Shown here piece after piece: positions 34,252-44,312 of a stretch of 64,000 bases of DNA (within the stretch, counting starts at the first letter, position 1; each line of letters starts with the position of its first letter). Below the pieces are notes generated by a model, which worked only from the letters and a program-made list of their open reading frames with translations, did no database searches and was not told where the DNA came from. Position numbers and translations under genes: made by a program. The stretch comes from Marinobacter sp. BGYM27 (lineage in GTDB: Bacteria > Pseudomonadota > Gammaproteobacteria > Pseudomonadales > Oleiphilaceae), in contig JANZNS010000008.1 of NCBI GenBank assembly GCA_025153445.1, positions 124,001 to 188,000 of the forward strand, in the 5' to 3' direction.

Positions 34252-34584
34252 GTGCCGGAACTCAAAACCATTGGGTTGTTTATTATCACTGCCGTTGCGG
34301 AAATTATTGGCTGCTACCTGCCCTATCTCTGGCTTCGGGAAGGCAAGTCAGCCTGGCTTTTGCTACCTGGGGCACTGAGTCTGGTGGCGTTTGCGTGGCT
34401 GTTGTCGCTACACCCAACGGCGGCGGGCAGAGTCTACGCCGCCTATGGTGGTGTCTACATTTCGGTAGCCATACTCTGGTTATGGCTGGTGGATGGCATC
34501 AGGCCCACCGCATGGGATATTGCGGGATCATTGATTGCCCTGCTGGGAATGGCAATCATCATGTTTGCACCCCGCCAGGGCTGA
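34252..34584 (+). CDS. ynfA: YnfA-family (UPF0060) membrane protein
   Basis: A 110-residue protein with four hydrophobic helices and the UPF0060 pattern: [20 protein letters not shown], then [20 protein letters not shown] and [12 protein letters not shown]. YnfA resembles small multidrug resistance transporters and has been linked to drug efflux in enteric bacteria. The start is a GTG with AGGAG upstream. It is a single gene between rluF (divergent) and an acyltransferase gene (convergent). Confidence 0.93.
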   Translation: MPELKTIGLFIITAVAEIIGCYLPYLWLREGKSAWLLLPGALSLVAFAWLLSLHPTAAGRVYAAYGGVYISVAILWLWLVDGIRPTAWDIAGSLIALLGMAIIMFAPRQG

Positions 34585-34637
34585 GCAGGCGACTGCAGCA
34601 GCCTCAGAAGGTGCGGGAGGTGGCCAGGGGCTCGAGT

Positions 34638-35591
34638 TCAATAGAGCTTGGCGGCACCTTCCGGTCGTGTTTTGAAACGCTTGTGCAACCATAGATACTG
34701 GTCTGGAAACTCTCGAATCGTGGTTTCGATAAACTGGTTCCAGGTCGCAGCATCCTCTGCCATATCATCACCGAAGTCCTCGATAATTGGCGAAAAATCC
34801 AGCGCGTATCCGCCATCCGGCGTCCTCAGGTGACTGACACAAATCACCGAAGCGCCCGATTCCCGCGCAATCTGCGAAGGTTTGGTGATACAGCCTGTTT
34901 CAACGCCGAAAAACGGCACAAACAACTGAGTTTTCCCGCCAAAGTCCTGGTCACAGGCATACCAGACCTGCCCGCCACCCTTCAGAAAGTCGATCATGTC
35001 CGGGATCTGGCGTTTGTTGAATGACCGGATACCAAAGTGCCGGCAGCGACCTTTCTCGATAACGCCATCGAGTACCGGGTTATTGTTGGGACGATACACA
35101 TAGCCGGGTTTGGTGAGCTGACAGGCGATCAGCGGCAGCGCGAAATCGAAAATGCTGTAATGACCACCAATCAGAAATACCCCCCGACCACGACTCACTG
35201 CTTCCTGCAGATGCTCAAGGCCCGTAACGGTAGCACTGGCCTGATAAGGCGCCATGTCATTCCACCAGGCATGGGTGGTTTCCAGAAATCCCCGGGCGCA
35301 GGCAACAAAGCTGTCGTCTATCAACTGCTCGCGCTCCTGCTCGTCCAGTTCCGGCATGCAGGCCGCGATATTGGTGCGTGCCACTTTTGCCCTGGACTTC
35401 AGGCGTTTGCGCAGAAACAAACCAATGCCTTTACCCCATCGTTGTTTGGTCCGCATCGGCAGGCGAGAAAGCAGGTAGAGCCCAAAAATCGCGACCCAGG
35501 TTGTCCAGAATACCGGGTGCCACGCCGGTCTGGAGCTCGAGCGGCTACTTTTTTTCATGAGAGGATCGCTTGTTTGCGCCGGGCGGCGCAT
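34638..35591 (-). CDS. LpxL/HtrB-family lipid A acyltransferase
   Basis: A 317-residue membrane-anchored acyltransferase that adds a secondary acyl chain to lipid A. A hydrophobic segment near residues 28-45 anchors it, and the catalytic HxxxxD motif is HYSIFD, within IGGHYSIFDFALP (about 145). Other conserved blocks are ACDQDFGGKTQLFVPFFGVE and QIARESGASVICV. The start is either ATG 35591 or 35558 (MKKSSRS); neither has a clear ribosome site. Whether it acts as LpxL, LpxM or LpxP cannot be told. Confidence 0.9.
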   Translation of the reverse strand: MRRPAQTSDPLMKKSSRSSSRPAWHPVFWTTWVAIFGLYLLSRLPMRTKQRWGKGIGLFLRKRLKSRAKVARTNIAACMPELDEQEREQLIDDSFVACARGFLETTHAWWNDMAPYQASATVTGLEHLQEAVSRGRGVFLIGGHYSIFDFALPLIACQLTKPGYVYRPNNNPVLDGVIEKGRCRHFGIRSFNKRQIPDMIDFLKGGGQVWYACDQDFGGKTQLFVPFFGVETGCITKPSQIARESGASVICVSHLRTPDGGYALDFSPIIEDFGDDMAEDAATWNQFIETTIREFPDQYLWLHKRFKTRPEGAAKLY

Positions 35592-35854
35592 GGAGAAATG
35601 GCGTCTGCTGCAGTTAATGCAACGGGGCAGAAAGGTCAGGATGACACATGAGTGGAAAGGTTCATACCAGACAAACCGCTCAGCACCTGACGTTTATTAA
35701 ACCCTTTTCATTTGTCGGAAGTCTGTCGCTCATGTGTAACGGTGTATGCTTATGTCGGCATAATAACCATATTGAGCTGACCAAATGCTGAGCAACCGCG
35801 TTTGGCGCAATCAAACTTTAAGGCTGATTCACTCAAGCATCAGGAGTCGACATT

Positions 35855-36268
35855 TTGCGTACAACAAGAACCTACCTTCGTCAGATCTCATCCGTTATGA
35901 CACTGGTCATGATGCTGACCGCGCTCTGGACCATTCCCTCGCTGGCGTCTGCCAACACCGGCATTGTCGGCACCGGCGAGCTGCTGACTGAACAACAGGC
36001 AGACCTTGATCAACAAACACTGCTGAACATGCTGGAACGCCAGGATGTGAAAGACAAGCTGGCCACGCTCGGCGTCAGCGAGAGTGAAGTCAAAGACCGC
36101 ATCAACAGCTTGACCCCTGCTGAACTGGCGTCTTTCAAGCAGCAATTGGCGGAAGCCCCCGCCGGTGAAGGTGTAGTCGGTATTATCGTGTTGTTTCTGG
36201 TGATCTTTATCATCACCGACATGCTGTGTGCCACCAACATTTTCCCGTTCATTAACTGTATCCGGTAA
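35855..36268 (+). CDS. PA2779-family protein
   Basis: A 137-residue exported protein of the PA2779 family, named after P. aeruginosa. A signal peptide (LVMMLTALWTIPSLASA, mature end about residue 33) leads to a Gln-rich region (ELLTEQQADLDQQTLLNMLE), a pair of helices (LGVSESEVKDRINSLTPAEL), and a hydrophobic C-terminal helix (GVVGIIVLFLVIFIITDML) that may anchor it. The start is a TTG with AGGAG 8 nt upstream. It is directly followed by a PA2778-type gene; these two genes are usually adjacent, so they probably act together at the envelope. Function is unknown. Confidence 0.9.
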   Translation: MRTTRTYLRQISSVMTLVMMLTALWTIPSLASANTGIVGTGELLTEQQADLDQQTLLNMLERQDVKDKLATLGVSESEVKDRINSLTPAELASFKQQLAEAPAGEGVVGIIVLFLVIFIITDMLCATNIFPFINCIR

Positions 36269-36276
36269 ATCACCAC

Positions 36277-37275
36277 GTGATGACGCTGAACTCAACGACC
36301 GCCCTATCAAGGGCGGTCCCCGTGATTCTGCTGGCTCTGGTCATGGCAGGCTGCGCAGCAACGCCCGACTGGCCCACCTACGCGGACGGCGCACCGGAAC
36401 TGCGCCTGCAGGGCCGACATCAGATCGACAACGTGCCCTTCTATCCGCAGGAGCAATACCAGTGCGGCCCGGCCTCACTGGCCATGATGTTGAACGCACA
36501 GCATATTGAAACGGATCCTGAAGCACTGAAATCACAGGTCTATATCCCCGGACGGGAAGGCTCACTTCAGGTGGAGATGGTCGCAGCGGCACGCAATCAT
36601 GACTTGCTGGTGTACCCGCTGGATGGATCGCTCGAATCGCTGCTCGCCGAAGTGGCCGCAGGGCATCCTGTGCTGGTGCTGCAAAACCTTCGATTTGACT
36701 GGTGGCCACAATGGCATTTTGCCGTGGTGATCGGTTTTGATTCGAATGATAAGACTATCACCCTGCATACCGGCACCCAGGAAGCGGCAGAGGAGCCGCT
36801 CTCCGTCTTCAGCGCCACCTGGGCGCGATCAGACAACTGGGCCGTCACCATGCTGCCACCCGATCAGCTGCCGGTATCCGCGGAACCTCTGCCGTTCCTG
36901 CGGGCGGCCAATGATCTGGAAACAACCGATCATACAGAGGCCGCCTACACCGCTTATGCGACAGCGAACGCCAAGTGGCCGGACCAACCCGCGGCCCTGC
37001 TGGGTATGGGTAATATCGCCTTTGCCAATGAAGACTGGCCTGATGCGGTCAGTCACTACAACAAGCTGACGACTGAGTTTCCACGCATCGCCGCCGGCTG
37101 GAATAACTTTGCTCACGCGTTGCAGGAGGCCAACTGCCCTGATGCCGCCGCCGAAGCGAGCGCTTGCGCGGCAAAGCTGGACAGTGATCGTTTCAGTGCA
37201 TCACAGCAGAGCAGCGGCATCAGCGTATACGCTGAAAACTGCCCGACCGTCGCGACCTGTCCGGCTGAAGAATAG
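36277..37275 (+). CDS. PA2778-family cysteine peptidase (C39-like) lipoprotein
   Basis: A 332-residue lipoprotein with lipobox LALVMAGC (Cys26). The mature N-terminal half is a C39-like peptidase domain: Cys63 in EQYQCGPASLAMML and His in WPQWHFAVVIGF (about 149). The C-terminal 130 residues contain TPR-like repeats (AAYTAYATANAKWPDQPAALLGMGNIAFANEDW, shortened). Start is GTG 36277 or ATG 36280. The gene is 8 bp after its PA2779-type partner, which may be its substrate or anchor. A C39-type protease at the envelope could process a Gly-Gly-type peptide, but no such substrate is seen nearby. Confidence 0.88.
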   Translation: MMTLNSTTALSRAVPVILLALVMAGCAATPDWPTYADGAPELRLQGRHQIDNVPFYPQEQYQCGPASLAMMLNAQHIETDPEALKSQVYIPGREGSLQVEMVAAARNHDLLVYPLDGSLESLLAEVAAGHPVLVLQNLRFDWWPQWHFAVVIGFDSNDKTITLHTGTQEAAEEPLSVFSATWARSDNWAVTMLPPDQLPVSAEPLPFLRAANDLETTDHTEAAYTAYATANAKWPDQPAALLGMGNIAFANEDWPDAVSHYNKLTTEFPRIAAGWNNFAHALQEANCPDAAAEASACAAKLDSDRFSASQQSSGISVYAENCPTVATCPAEE

Positions 37276-37293
37276 CCCCGCCACCACGGCTCG

Positions 37294-37908
37294 TTAACGC
37301 GATGCCGTTGCCAGCACTCCGCCAAAAAAGAAAAACGTCGTGCCCGCGGCCCGGTTCATGATCCGGCCGCCCCGGGCCGAGGTCAGCCAGCGTTTGGCGC
37401 GCCTGGCGAACACCGCATACATCAGGTGAATCCCTACCACCAGCACGCAGTAGGTAAGCACGAGCACGGCAAACTGTGCCGCATAGCTCGCAGACGGATC
37501 AATAAACTGCGGAAAGATCGACAGGAAAAACAGCACAACCTTGGGGTTGGTGAGCTGCATCGTGATCCCCTCTACAAACCGCTTGCCGAAGCCGCCATCA
37601 TCGCCTGCTGCCGAGATCTCCAACTGCAGCGGCGGCGCCCGCCAAAGCCGGATACCCAAATACACCAGATAAGCCGCCCCGATAAACTTCAACGTTGTAA
37701 ATGCCGCCGCCGACGTCGCCAGCAAAACGCCCAGACTGGTCGCTGAAATCACCGCCACTACCAATGCGCCGGTCGCGATTCCCAACACACCGCCCATCGT
37801 GCCCCTCGCGCCGAATTGCAGCGCGTTGGACAGGGTCATCACAACCCCGGGGCCAGGACTCAGGACAGTGGCGCCAGCCATGAGCAGAAAAAGGAGATAC
37901 ACATGCAC
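37294..37908 (-). CDS. LysE/RhtB-family amino acid exporter
   Basis: A 204-residue membrane protein with about six helices, of the LysE/RhtB translocator family. The typical LSPGPGVVMTLSNALQFGARGTMGGVLG region is near the start (quoted in two parts: LSPGPGVVMTLSNA, ARGTMGGVLGIATG) and TNPKVVLFFLSIFPQF near the middle. The start is a GTG at 37908 with GGGAG 8 nt upstream; a TTG seven codons earlier is less likely. It is convergent with the PA2778-type gene. The exported amino acid is unknown. Confidence 0.9.
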   Translation of the reverse strand: MHVYLLFLLMAGATVLSPGPGVVMTLSNALQFGARGTMGGVLGIATGALVVAVISATSLGVLLATSAAAFTTLKFIGAAYLVYLGIRLWRAPPLQLEISAAGDDGGFGKRFVEGITMQLTNPKVVLFFLSIFPQFIDPSASYAAQFAVLVLTYCVLVVGIHLMYAVFARRAKRWLTSARGGRIMNRAAGTTFFFFGGVLATASR

Positions 37909-38235
37909 GGAGACGGCTCCCAGGAACAACGTATTGATGATTTACTATTCAGTAATCCGGAAACACTGTCTGCACAAACCCGCCGCGATATTTGACAGGA
38001 AATAACAGAACGCAGTGGCGGAATCGCAAAGACTGAACAAGTATAGATAGATAACTAATAGCTTGAGCAGGCCTTGTCGTACGGTATCAACCGATCACAA
38101 GTTTACATTTGTATCAGGTTCTATAAAACCGGCAACAAGCTGCGCAACCCACACTAATCCCCTAACCCTAGCGGCTTCGAGGATATTGGCTACAGTGACA
38201 GGGAAGTGTTGTATCCGGGACGGAGAATCAAGCCC
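37909..38235. other. Intergenic region before the PAS chemoreceptor
   Basis: About 330 bases between divergent genes. No gene is seen. Several AT-rich stretches around 38040-38130 could hold promoters, but none is convincing enough to call. Confidence 0.5.
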
Positions 38236-39987
38236 ATGTTCGGAAAGAGTTCGAGTTCTGACAGCATTGTGCGTGCCATCAATGAAACCCAGGCGGTTAT
38301 TCAGTTTGCGCTGGACGGCACGATTCAAACGGCCAACGCAAACTTCCTGAACCTGCTGGGCTATCAGCTGCACGAGGTTGTCGGCAAGCACCACAGAATG
38401 TTCGTTGAACCCGGCGAAGCCGACAGCGAGCGCTACAAAAAGTTCTGGGAGAGTTTGCGACAGGGCACGCCACAAACCGCCGAGTTTAAACGTATCGGCA
38501 AAGACGGTCGGGAAATCTGGATTCAGGCGTCTTACACCCCCATCGTCGAGCGCGGCAAGGTACAGCGCATTATCAAGTTCGCATCCGATGTGACCGAACA
38601 GGTTCTGGCCAAAGCCGATATTGAGTCCCAGCTACAGGCGATTCACCGTGCCGAGGCGGTCATCGAGTTTGATCTGGAAGGCCGCATTCTCTATGCCAAC
38701 GATAACTTCCTCGGGTTAATGGGCTACCGGCTGGATGAAGTGGTGGGCCAGCATCACCGACTATTCGTGACCAGAGCCGATGCCAACAACGACGCTTACC
38801 GTGTCTTCTGGGAACGGTTACGGCGTGGTGAGTATCAGACGGCCGAGTACAAACGGCTGGCGAAGGGAGGCAAGGAGGTGTGGATTCATGCCACTTACAA
38901 TCCCATCAAAAGCCCCGATGGCAAAGTGCTGAAGATCGTCAAATTTGCCAGCGACATTACCAATGAAGTGACTCAGCGGGCCGAGTTCCGGCTGCTATCC
39001 ATGGTGGCAAATGAAACCGACAACGCCGTTGTCATCACCAACCCCCAGCGGGAAGTCCAGTACGTCAACAGGGGCTTCACGCTGATGACCGGTTTTCATA
39101 TGGATGAGGTACTCGGGGGGCGCACCCGTGATTTTCTGGTCGGCCCCCATACCAATCCAGAAACCCGGCAGCGAATCGAAGCTGAACTTGATGCCCCAAG
39201 AGCCTTCTATGATGAGATCCAGATTCACCGCAAGGACGACTCATCAATCTGGGTGTCAATCACCAGCAACCCGGTTACCGGGCCTGGCGGCGAGCACCAG
39301 GGCTTTATTGCGATTCTCGCGGATATCACCCGGGTTAAAACGACGGCGCTTGAGTTCGAAACCCGGTTCGCAACCATCAGCCATTCCAACCTGCATGTCG
39401 AGTGGGACAAAAATGGAGCCCTTATCGAGATCAACGATTATCCGGACCGGGAGCTCAAAGTTCCGACACAGGATTTCAAGACCGCGATAAAACGCTGGGA
39501 TACCTATTTAAGTGCCGAGCAGCGCGAGAGTCTGATCAAAGGCGAGAGTATTGTTCGCGATATCCTGATTCCGGTGCACGGCCGCGATATTGGCATTGCG
39601 GCAACCTTTGCCTCCATTCGCGACCCCTATGGCGAGTTGCAGAAAGTGATCATGTATGGCGCAGACATCACCGAACGGCTGGCAGTCGTTCAGACCAGCG
39701 ACAAGGTCATGGGTGAACTGATCACATCGGGTGAGAACATCAACAAAATGGTATCCAGCATCAACGCTATCGCAGAACAGACCAATCTGCTGGCACTTAA
39801 TGCCGCCATTGAAGCGGCGCGGGCAGGAGAAGCCGGTCGCGGTTTCTCAGTCGTTGCCGATGAAGTGCGCAATCTGGCATCAAAAGCCAGCGATTCCGCC
39901 CGCGAGATCAACAATGTCGTCACCGAAAACCAGTCACTGCTCAACAGTTTGTCACAGGCCTTGAACAAGCTGAATAAAAGGGATTAG
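38236..39987 (+). CDS. Cytoplasmic PAS-domain methyl-accepting chemotaxis protein with short signalling domain
   Basis: A 583-residue soluble receptor. Three PAS domains follow each other: about 10-125 and 130-247, both with the pattern ANxNFLxLxGYxxxEVVGxHHRxFV, and about 255-370. A further region (about 375-480) may be a degenerate fourth PAS. The C-terminal signalling tip is present ([40 protein letters not shown], quoted as evidence in segments [33 protein letters not shown]), but the whole MCP domain is only about 90 residues, much shorter than usual, with no membrane helix. The architecture recalls BdlA, which controls biofilm dispersal. ATG 38236 follows GGAG. It may act through redox or haem/flavin in the PAS domains. 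Confidence 0.87.
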   Translation: MFGKSSSSDSIVRAINETQAVIQFALDGTIQTANANFLNLLGYQLHEVVGKHHRMFVEPGEADSERYKKFWESLRQGTPQTAEFKRIGKDGREIWIQASYTPIVERGKVQRIIKFASDVTEQVLAKADIESQLQAIHRAEAVIEFDLEGRILYANDNFLGLMGYRLDEVVGQHHRLFVTRADANNDAYRVFWERLRRGEYQTAEYKRLAKGGKEVWIHATYNPIKSPDGKVLKIVKFASDITNEVTQRAEFRLLSMVANETDNAVVITNPQREVQYVNRGFTLMTGFHMDEVLGGRTRDFLVGPHTNPETRQRIEAELDAPRAFYDEIQIHRKDDSSIWVSITSNPVTGPGGEHQGFIAILADITRVKTTALEFETRFATISHSNLHVEWDKNGALIEINDYPDRELKVPTQDFKTAIKRWDTYLSAEQRESLIKGESIVRDILIPVHGRDIGIAATFASIRDPYGELQKVIMYGADITERLAVVQTSDKVMGELITSGENINKMVSSINAIAEQTNLLALNAAIEAARAGEAGRGFSVVADEVRNLASKASDSAREINNVVTENQSLLNSLSQALNKLNKRD

Positions 39988-40017
39988 CACGTACCAGCAG
40001 TCAAAGATTCCAGAGCC

Positions 40018-40077
40018 AAAAAAACCGCAGGGCCTGCCCAGCGACCTTGATAGTCACCGGACAAGCACACTGCGGTT
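40018..40077 (-). terminator. Candidate terminator after the catalase gene
   Basis: On the minus strand AACCGCAG pairs with CTGCGGTT across a long loop of about 40 nt, followed by a T run. It lies directly after the catalase stop. Confidence 0.5.
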
Positions 40078-40095
40078 GGGTCGCGGAATGGGTAC

Positions 40096-41550
40096 TTAGC
40101 CGCCTTTTACTCCTTTCTCAACGCGGTCACCGATGGTTTTGTCGATGTTCTTCCAGTATTCGAATACCCGTGACAACACCGGCTCTTCAACACCGCCTTT
40201 GACATGGCCAACGATGTTATCGACCAGGCGATCGCGGGCAGCATCATCCATCACCTCGTTGATCAGGGTGTTGGCCTGTCCGAAGTCGTCATCTTCCTTG
40301 TGCAGCGAATAGGCTGCCCTCACCATATCGCCGCTGGCTTCCCAGGTAGAATCGGTGGGATAGCGCTCACCATCCGCACTTGGGCCGCCTTTGGAATTGG
40401 GCGCATAGACCGGGTCGGTGACATTATCCATCCGCATCGCGCCGTCTTTGCTGTAGCTATGCACCGGTGACTGCGGCCGGTTAACCGGGATCTGCTTGTA
40501 GTTCACCCCCAACCTCGCACGGTGCGCATCGGCATAGGAGAACACTCGGCCGATCAGCATTTTGTCCGGACTAATGCCAATACCGGGCACCAGATTGTTG
40601 GGCTCGAATGCGGCCTGCTCGATCTCGGTGTGGTAGTCGGTGGGGTTGCGATCAAGCGTCAGCTTGCCGACTTTGATCAGCGGGTAATCGCTGTGTGGCC
40701 AGACTTTGGTGAGATCAAACGGGTTAAACCGATAGGTTTCGGCATCCTGGAACGGCATGATCTGCATGTACAGGGTCCAGCTCGGATGATCCCCACGCTT
40801 AAGCGCCTCATAAAGATCCCGGGTATGATAATCGCCGTCTTCGCCCGCCAGCTTGTCCGCTTCGGCTTGGGTAAGGCACTCAATACCCTGGTCAGTATGG
40901 AAGTGGTATTTAACCCAGAATTTCTCGCCCTGCGCATTCACCCACATGTAGGTATGGCTGGAATAGCCGTTCATGTGGCGCCAGGTTTTCGGAATGCCCC
41001 GATCCCCCATCAGCCAGGTCACCTGATGCGACGATTCCGGTGACAGCGACCAGAAATCCCACTGCATGTCGTGATCGCGCAAGTTGGTATCAGCCCGGCG
41101 CTTTTGCGAGCGAATGAAGTGCTGGAACTTCATCGGGTCACGGATGAAGAATACCGGCGTGTTGTTCCCCACCATGTCGTAGTTGCCTTCACTGGTGTAG
41201 AACTTGACAGAAAAACCCCGCGGATCGCGCCAGGTGTCAGGGCTGCCCCGTTCACCGGCAACGGTTGAAAAGCGCATCAGTACATCGGTTTTGGTACCGG
41301 GCTGAAACACCTTGGCTTTGGTGTACTGGCTGACATCGTCGGTCACTTCGAAGTGACCAAACGCACCGCCGCCCTTCGCGTGGGGCTGGCGCTCGGGAAT
41401 GCGCTCCCGGTTGAATGTCGCCATCTGCTCAATCAGATAATGATCGTGCAGCAGAAGTGGACCATTCGGGCCGACGGAGAGTGAGTGTTCGTCACTGGCT
41501 ACCGGAATACCGGCATCGGTCGTGGTTGGCTTGCGATCTTTACTCGTCAT
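40096..41550 (-). CDS. Haem catalase (small-subunit, clade 3 type)
   Basis: A 484-residue monofunctional catalase that converts hydrogen peroxide to water and oxygen. The N-terminal active-site region is [18 protein letters not shown] with the distal His, and the Asn is in [13 protein letters not shown]. The proximal haem Tyr is in [14 protein letters not shown] (about 340). The length matches the small-subunit catalases without a C-terminal flavodoxin-like domain. AAGGAG precedes the ATG at 41550. It is probably induced by peroxide together with the nearby ahpC-ahpF, but no clear OxyR site is seen upstream. Confidence 0.95.
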   Translation of the reverse strand: MTSKDRKPTTTDAGIPVASDEHSLSVGPNGPLLLHDHYLIEQMATFNRERIPERQPHAKGGGAFGHFEVTDDVSQYTKAKVFQPGTKTDVLMRFSTVAGERGSPDTWRDPRGFSVKFYTSEGNYDMVGNNTPVFFIRDPMKFQHFIRSQKRRADTNLRDHDMQWDFWSLSPESSHQVTWLMGDRGIPKTWRHMNGYSSHTYMWVNAQGEKFWVKYHFHTDQGIECLTQAEADKLAGEDGDYHTRDLYEALKRGDHPSWTLYMQIMPFQDAETYRFNPFDLTKVWPHSDYPLIKVGKLTLDRNPTDYHTEIEQAAFEPNNLVPGIGISPDKMLIGRVFSYADAHRARLGVNYKQIPVNRPQSPVHSYSKDGAMRMDNVTDPVYAPNSKGGPSADGERYPTDSTWEASGDMVRAAYSLHKEDDDFGQANTLINEVMDDAARDRLVDNIVGHVKGGVEEPVLSRVFEYWKNIDKTIGDRVEKGVKGG

Positions 41551-41962
41551 CGTCAGATCTCCTTGTTGTCAGTTCGGAGCTATCTTTCTCGAATGCGTGA
41601 TCAACGGCGATACAACATCCCCTCCCGCGAAACGGGCGCGTGATCCAGAACACTGGGTAGCGGGGTATGCGGCAGTTGATCGTCAATACTGCCTTATATG
41701 TTGTATGCCTCGAGAAGCGATTAGTCCAGCCAGCCCCTGGAGTGAACAGCCGCCAACGACAGCAAAGTATCCGTAACTGCGTTCAGGTAAAAACCTGTGG
41801 CGAACACCTGATCCAGCAACAGCAAGGCCTACAGCGACGATGACGATTACCGGTCAGACGCGTTTCGTGGCCAATATTTATCACCTGAATATAAAATTAT
41901 CATCACGTAACCCGGCGCAACCCGATGTCCTCGTTCGTTAATTAAGCCAAACAGCCACGACG
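41551..41962. other. Intergenic region upstream of catalase
   Basis: About 410 bases between the catalase start and the end of the DUF1127 gene. It is AT-rich at 41870-41910. No gene or clear operator is recognised; the catalase promoter must lie here. Confidence 0.5.
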
Positions 41963-42298
41963 TCAGGATTGATTAGCCGTCGGCTCACGCTCTTTCTGCC
42001 GACGTGACCGCAGCACATCGAATGCATCTTCTTTCAACGGTTGGCGAGCCGCCCAGATCAAATCGCCTCTCGCCACGCCGAGCACTTTCAACTGCCAATC
42101 CTCAAGCGCCAGCAGTCGACGAAACCGGCGACGGCGAAGCCACCGTTTCAACCAGCGATCCAGTGCTTCGGTCAGCTGGAGTGGTGGCATTGCGGGCATA
42201 AAGAAGTCGGGCATGGCCGGTTCAGGCCTGTCCCGGGAATTACGGGGTTCATGTGGGGACCCGTGACGTTCTGATTGATCGAGCGAGTGCCTGGTCAT
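41963..42298 (-). CDS. DUF1127 (YjiS-like) small protein
   Basis: A 111-residue protein whose centre is the Arg-rich DUF1127 domain: LDRWLKRWLRRRRFRRLLALEDWQLKVLGVARGDLIWAARQPL (about 44-90; quoted in parts RWLKRWLRRRRF, LALEDWQLKVLGV, RGDLIWAARQPL). In studied bacteria such proteins regulate carbon and phosphate metabolism, bind RNA, or affect metabolism under stress. The N-terminal 40 residues are unrelated, His/Pro-rich. It is divergent from a LysR regulator, an arrangement often found with DUF1127 genes, so it is probably controlled by that regulator. Confidence 0.87.
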   Translation of the reverse strand: MTRHSLDQSERHGSPHEPRNSRDRPEPAMPDFFMPAMPPLQLTEALDRWLKRWLRRRRFRRLLALEDWQLKVLGVARGDLIWAARQPLKEDAFDVLRSRRQKEREPTANQS

Positions 42299-42435
42299 CG
42301 CAAGTCTCCTGAATCTGGACGTTGCAGGTCAGCGTCATTACTGACCTCGACTTGCAGGTTGCGCCGCTCTCTTTGTTCATTCAAACGAAATAAACTACAC
42401 TTACTGTTCAATTTTACTTAACTGACTGCAACGCT

Positions 42436-43341
42436 ATGGGCTCAACCGCACCCCTTATTCCACCGCAATCACTGCCGCTTCTGGAGACTGACGTGCTGCG
42501 CACCTTTGTGGCGATCGCCGAGACCGCCAGCTTCAGTCGCGCTGCGCGGCAGGTTTTCCGCACCACATCAGCGGTGAGTATGCAGATCAAGAAACTGGAG
42601 GAGATGCTGGGCCAACCGCTTTTCCTGCGGGAGGCAAGGCGTGTGACCCTGACCCCGGCGGGCGAGACGCTGCTGCGGTACAGCCGCCGCTTGCTGAAAC
42701 TGAATGATGAGGCGGTGTCGGAGTTTCTGAAGCCCAGCCTGGCGGGCACCGTCCGGTTCGGCACACCTGACGACATCGGTACGCGCATCCTGCCGGGCGT
42801 GTTGGCAGACTTTGCCCGCTCCTACCCCGCTGTGGAGGTAGATGTCGTGGTCAGTAGCAGCCAGACACTGCTCAAGCGGCTTGATGATGGCGAACTGGAT
42901 CTGGTGCTGATCACCGCCGGTAGCGCTGACGACAAGACCGCTGACGGCACTGTGGTGCATACCGAGCCGCTGGTCTGGGCCGAGCGGGATGGAGGCACCG
43001 CTCTGGAGCGTCACCCCCTGCCGATTGCATTTGCCAGCCCCGGTTGTGCCTGGCGCAGTACGGCACTGGCAGCATTGGATCGGGCGGGGCTGGCGTACCG
43101 GATCGCCTATACCAGCGAGCACTGCGCCGGGCAGCAGGCTGCAATGGAAGCGGATCTGGCTATAGCACCCTTTCCGCTGGGGCTGATCCGCAAACCTATC
43201 CGCCAGGTGGCGACATCAGCGGGGCTGCCATCGCTGGGTCACTATCAGATCGAGATGCGCAGCGGGGCGCATCGTAACGAGGTAGTGGAAGCCCTGTCAG
43301 GCTATGTGGTCCGCGCGTTCGAAATCATGCGAGGTGATTAG
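42436..43341 (+). CDS. LysR-family transcriptional regulator (LrhA/HexA-like)
   Basis: A 301-residue LysR regulator. The winged helix-turn-helix is TFVAIAETASFSRAARQVFRTTSAVSMQIKKLEEMLG (about 24-60; quoted as SFSRAARQVFRTTSAVSMQI). The rest is a periplasmic-binding-like effector domain. The SFSRAARQVFRTTSAVS recognition helix is typical of LrhA/HexA/PecT regulators of motility and adaptation. Divergent from a DUF1127 gene. Its end overlaps the stop of the convergent membrane protein gene by four bases. Confidence 0.9.
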   Translation: MGSTAPLIPPQSLPLLETDVLRTFVAIAETASFSRAARQVFRTTSAVSMQIKKLEEMLGQPLFLREARRVTLTPAGETLLRYSRRLLKLNDEAVSEFLKPSLAGTVRFGTPDDIGTRILPGVLADFARSYPAVEVDVVVSSSQTLLKRLDDGELDLVLITAGSADDKTADGTVVHTEPLVWAERDGGTALERHPLPIAFASPGCAWRSTALAALDRAGLAYRIAYTSEHCAGQQAAMEADLAIAPFPLGLIRKPIRQVATSAGLPSLGHYQIEMRSGAHRNEVVEALSGYVVRAFEIMRGD

Positions 43342-44312
43342 CGTTTCGAGCCAGACGAAGCCTCAGCCGACGCCTTCTCGCCCGGCGCGTTGATTGCCAG
43401 TGGCAGACGTGCCAGCAGGCCAACGGCAATGAATGCAAACAGAAGCCTTGCCCAGAGAATCCCGGAAAGATCGGCCCCCAGCAGCATCACCAGCAGCGTG
43501 TCTTCGATCAGGCTGTGGCACAGCCCGAGAAAACAGAGCGTCAACATCGCATCGCGGCGGCTCATCGTTCCGGATTCAATATCCCGAATCAGCAGACCTG
43601 CACCGAAGCTAAGGCCAAGGGTAATCCCGATTATGGTGGTATTCGCCGCCTTGCGACCAATCCCCAACAGGCGCAGTAACGGAAACAGCACTATGTGCAG
43701 CAGCCGCTCGATCCCCAGTGTTCGCAAAATTTTCAATAGGGCAATCAGCGACAGGATCACCAGGTAAATCGTGATCAGCATTTTCAGCTGCTCAAGCCCC
43801 CACGCCACCAGGCCACTTTGCTGAGGCTCGGGTTGCCACAACATGGCGTTCGGCTGCTGTAACCAGTTTGTTGACGTATAAATCAGGCTGAGCGTCCAAC
43901 CGACCAACAAGCCCCCGCCAATCCGCAAGACGATCGTCAGCCACCAGGGCACACCCGCTTTGCGCGCCACCGCACCTTCGACCGGCAGGGAGTGACCGAT
44001 CACCATCAAGGTGCCCAGAATGGTGATCTGGGCAACGGTCAGCGGCTGGTCTGCTGCCACACTGAAGAACACCACCATCCCGGTGTAGATGTTGGTCAGC
44101 AGGGTTGCCGCCCAGACAATGCTGAGCGCCTCGGGTAACCCCATCAACCCCATGACGGGCGCAAGCAGCGTACCCAGCCATTGGGTAAAACCCGCCATCT
44201 CCAGTGCCTTCACGACAATCAGCGCAGGCACCAGAATTTTTAGCAGTGTCAGGTATACCAACGTCGTTTCAGTCACGACAGCTCGGGTCCAGCGCAGCAG
44301 GCGCAAAGGCAT
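43338..44312 (-). CDS. Nucleoside recognition (Gate) domain membrane protein
   Basis: A 324-residue membrane protein with about 8-9 helices and two Gate (nucleoside recognition) repeats: VTETTLVYLTLLKILVPALIV with ALEMAGFTQWLGTLLAPVMGLMGLPEALSIVWAATLLTNIYTG (shortened), and a second half with GIERLLHIVLFPLLRLLGIGRKAANTTIIG. Such proteins resemble spore maturation/YjiH-type proteins with uncertain transport function. The ATG at 44312 follows AGGAG. Divergent from ahpC across a 370-bp gap. Confidence 0.87.
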   Translation of the reverse strand: MPLRLLRWTRAVVTETTLVYLTLLKILVPALIVVKALEMAGFTQWLGTLLAPVMGLMGLPEALSIVWAATLLTNIYTGMVVFFSVAADQPLTVAQITILGTLMVIGHSLPVEGAVARKAGVPWWLTIVLRIGGGLLVGWTLSLIYTSTNWLQQPNAMLWQPEPQQSGLVAWGLEQLKMLITIYLVILSLIALLKILRTLGIERLLHIVLFPLLRLLGIGRKAANTTIIGITLGLSFGAGLLIRDIESGTMSRRDAMLTLCFLGLCHSLIEDTLLVMLLGADLSGILWARLLFAFIAVGLLARLPLAINAPGEKASAEASSGSKR

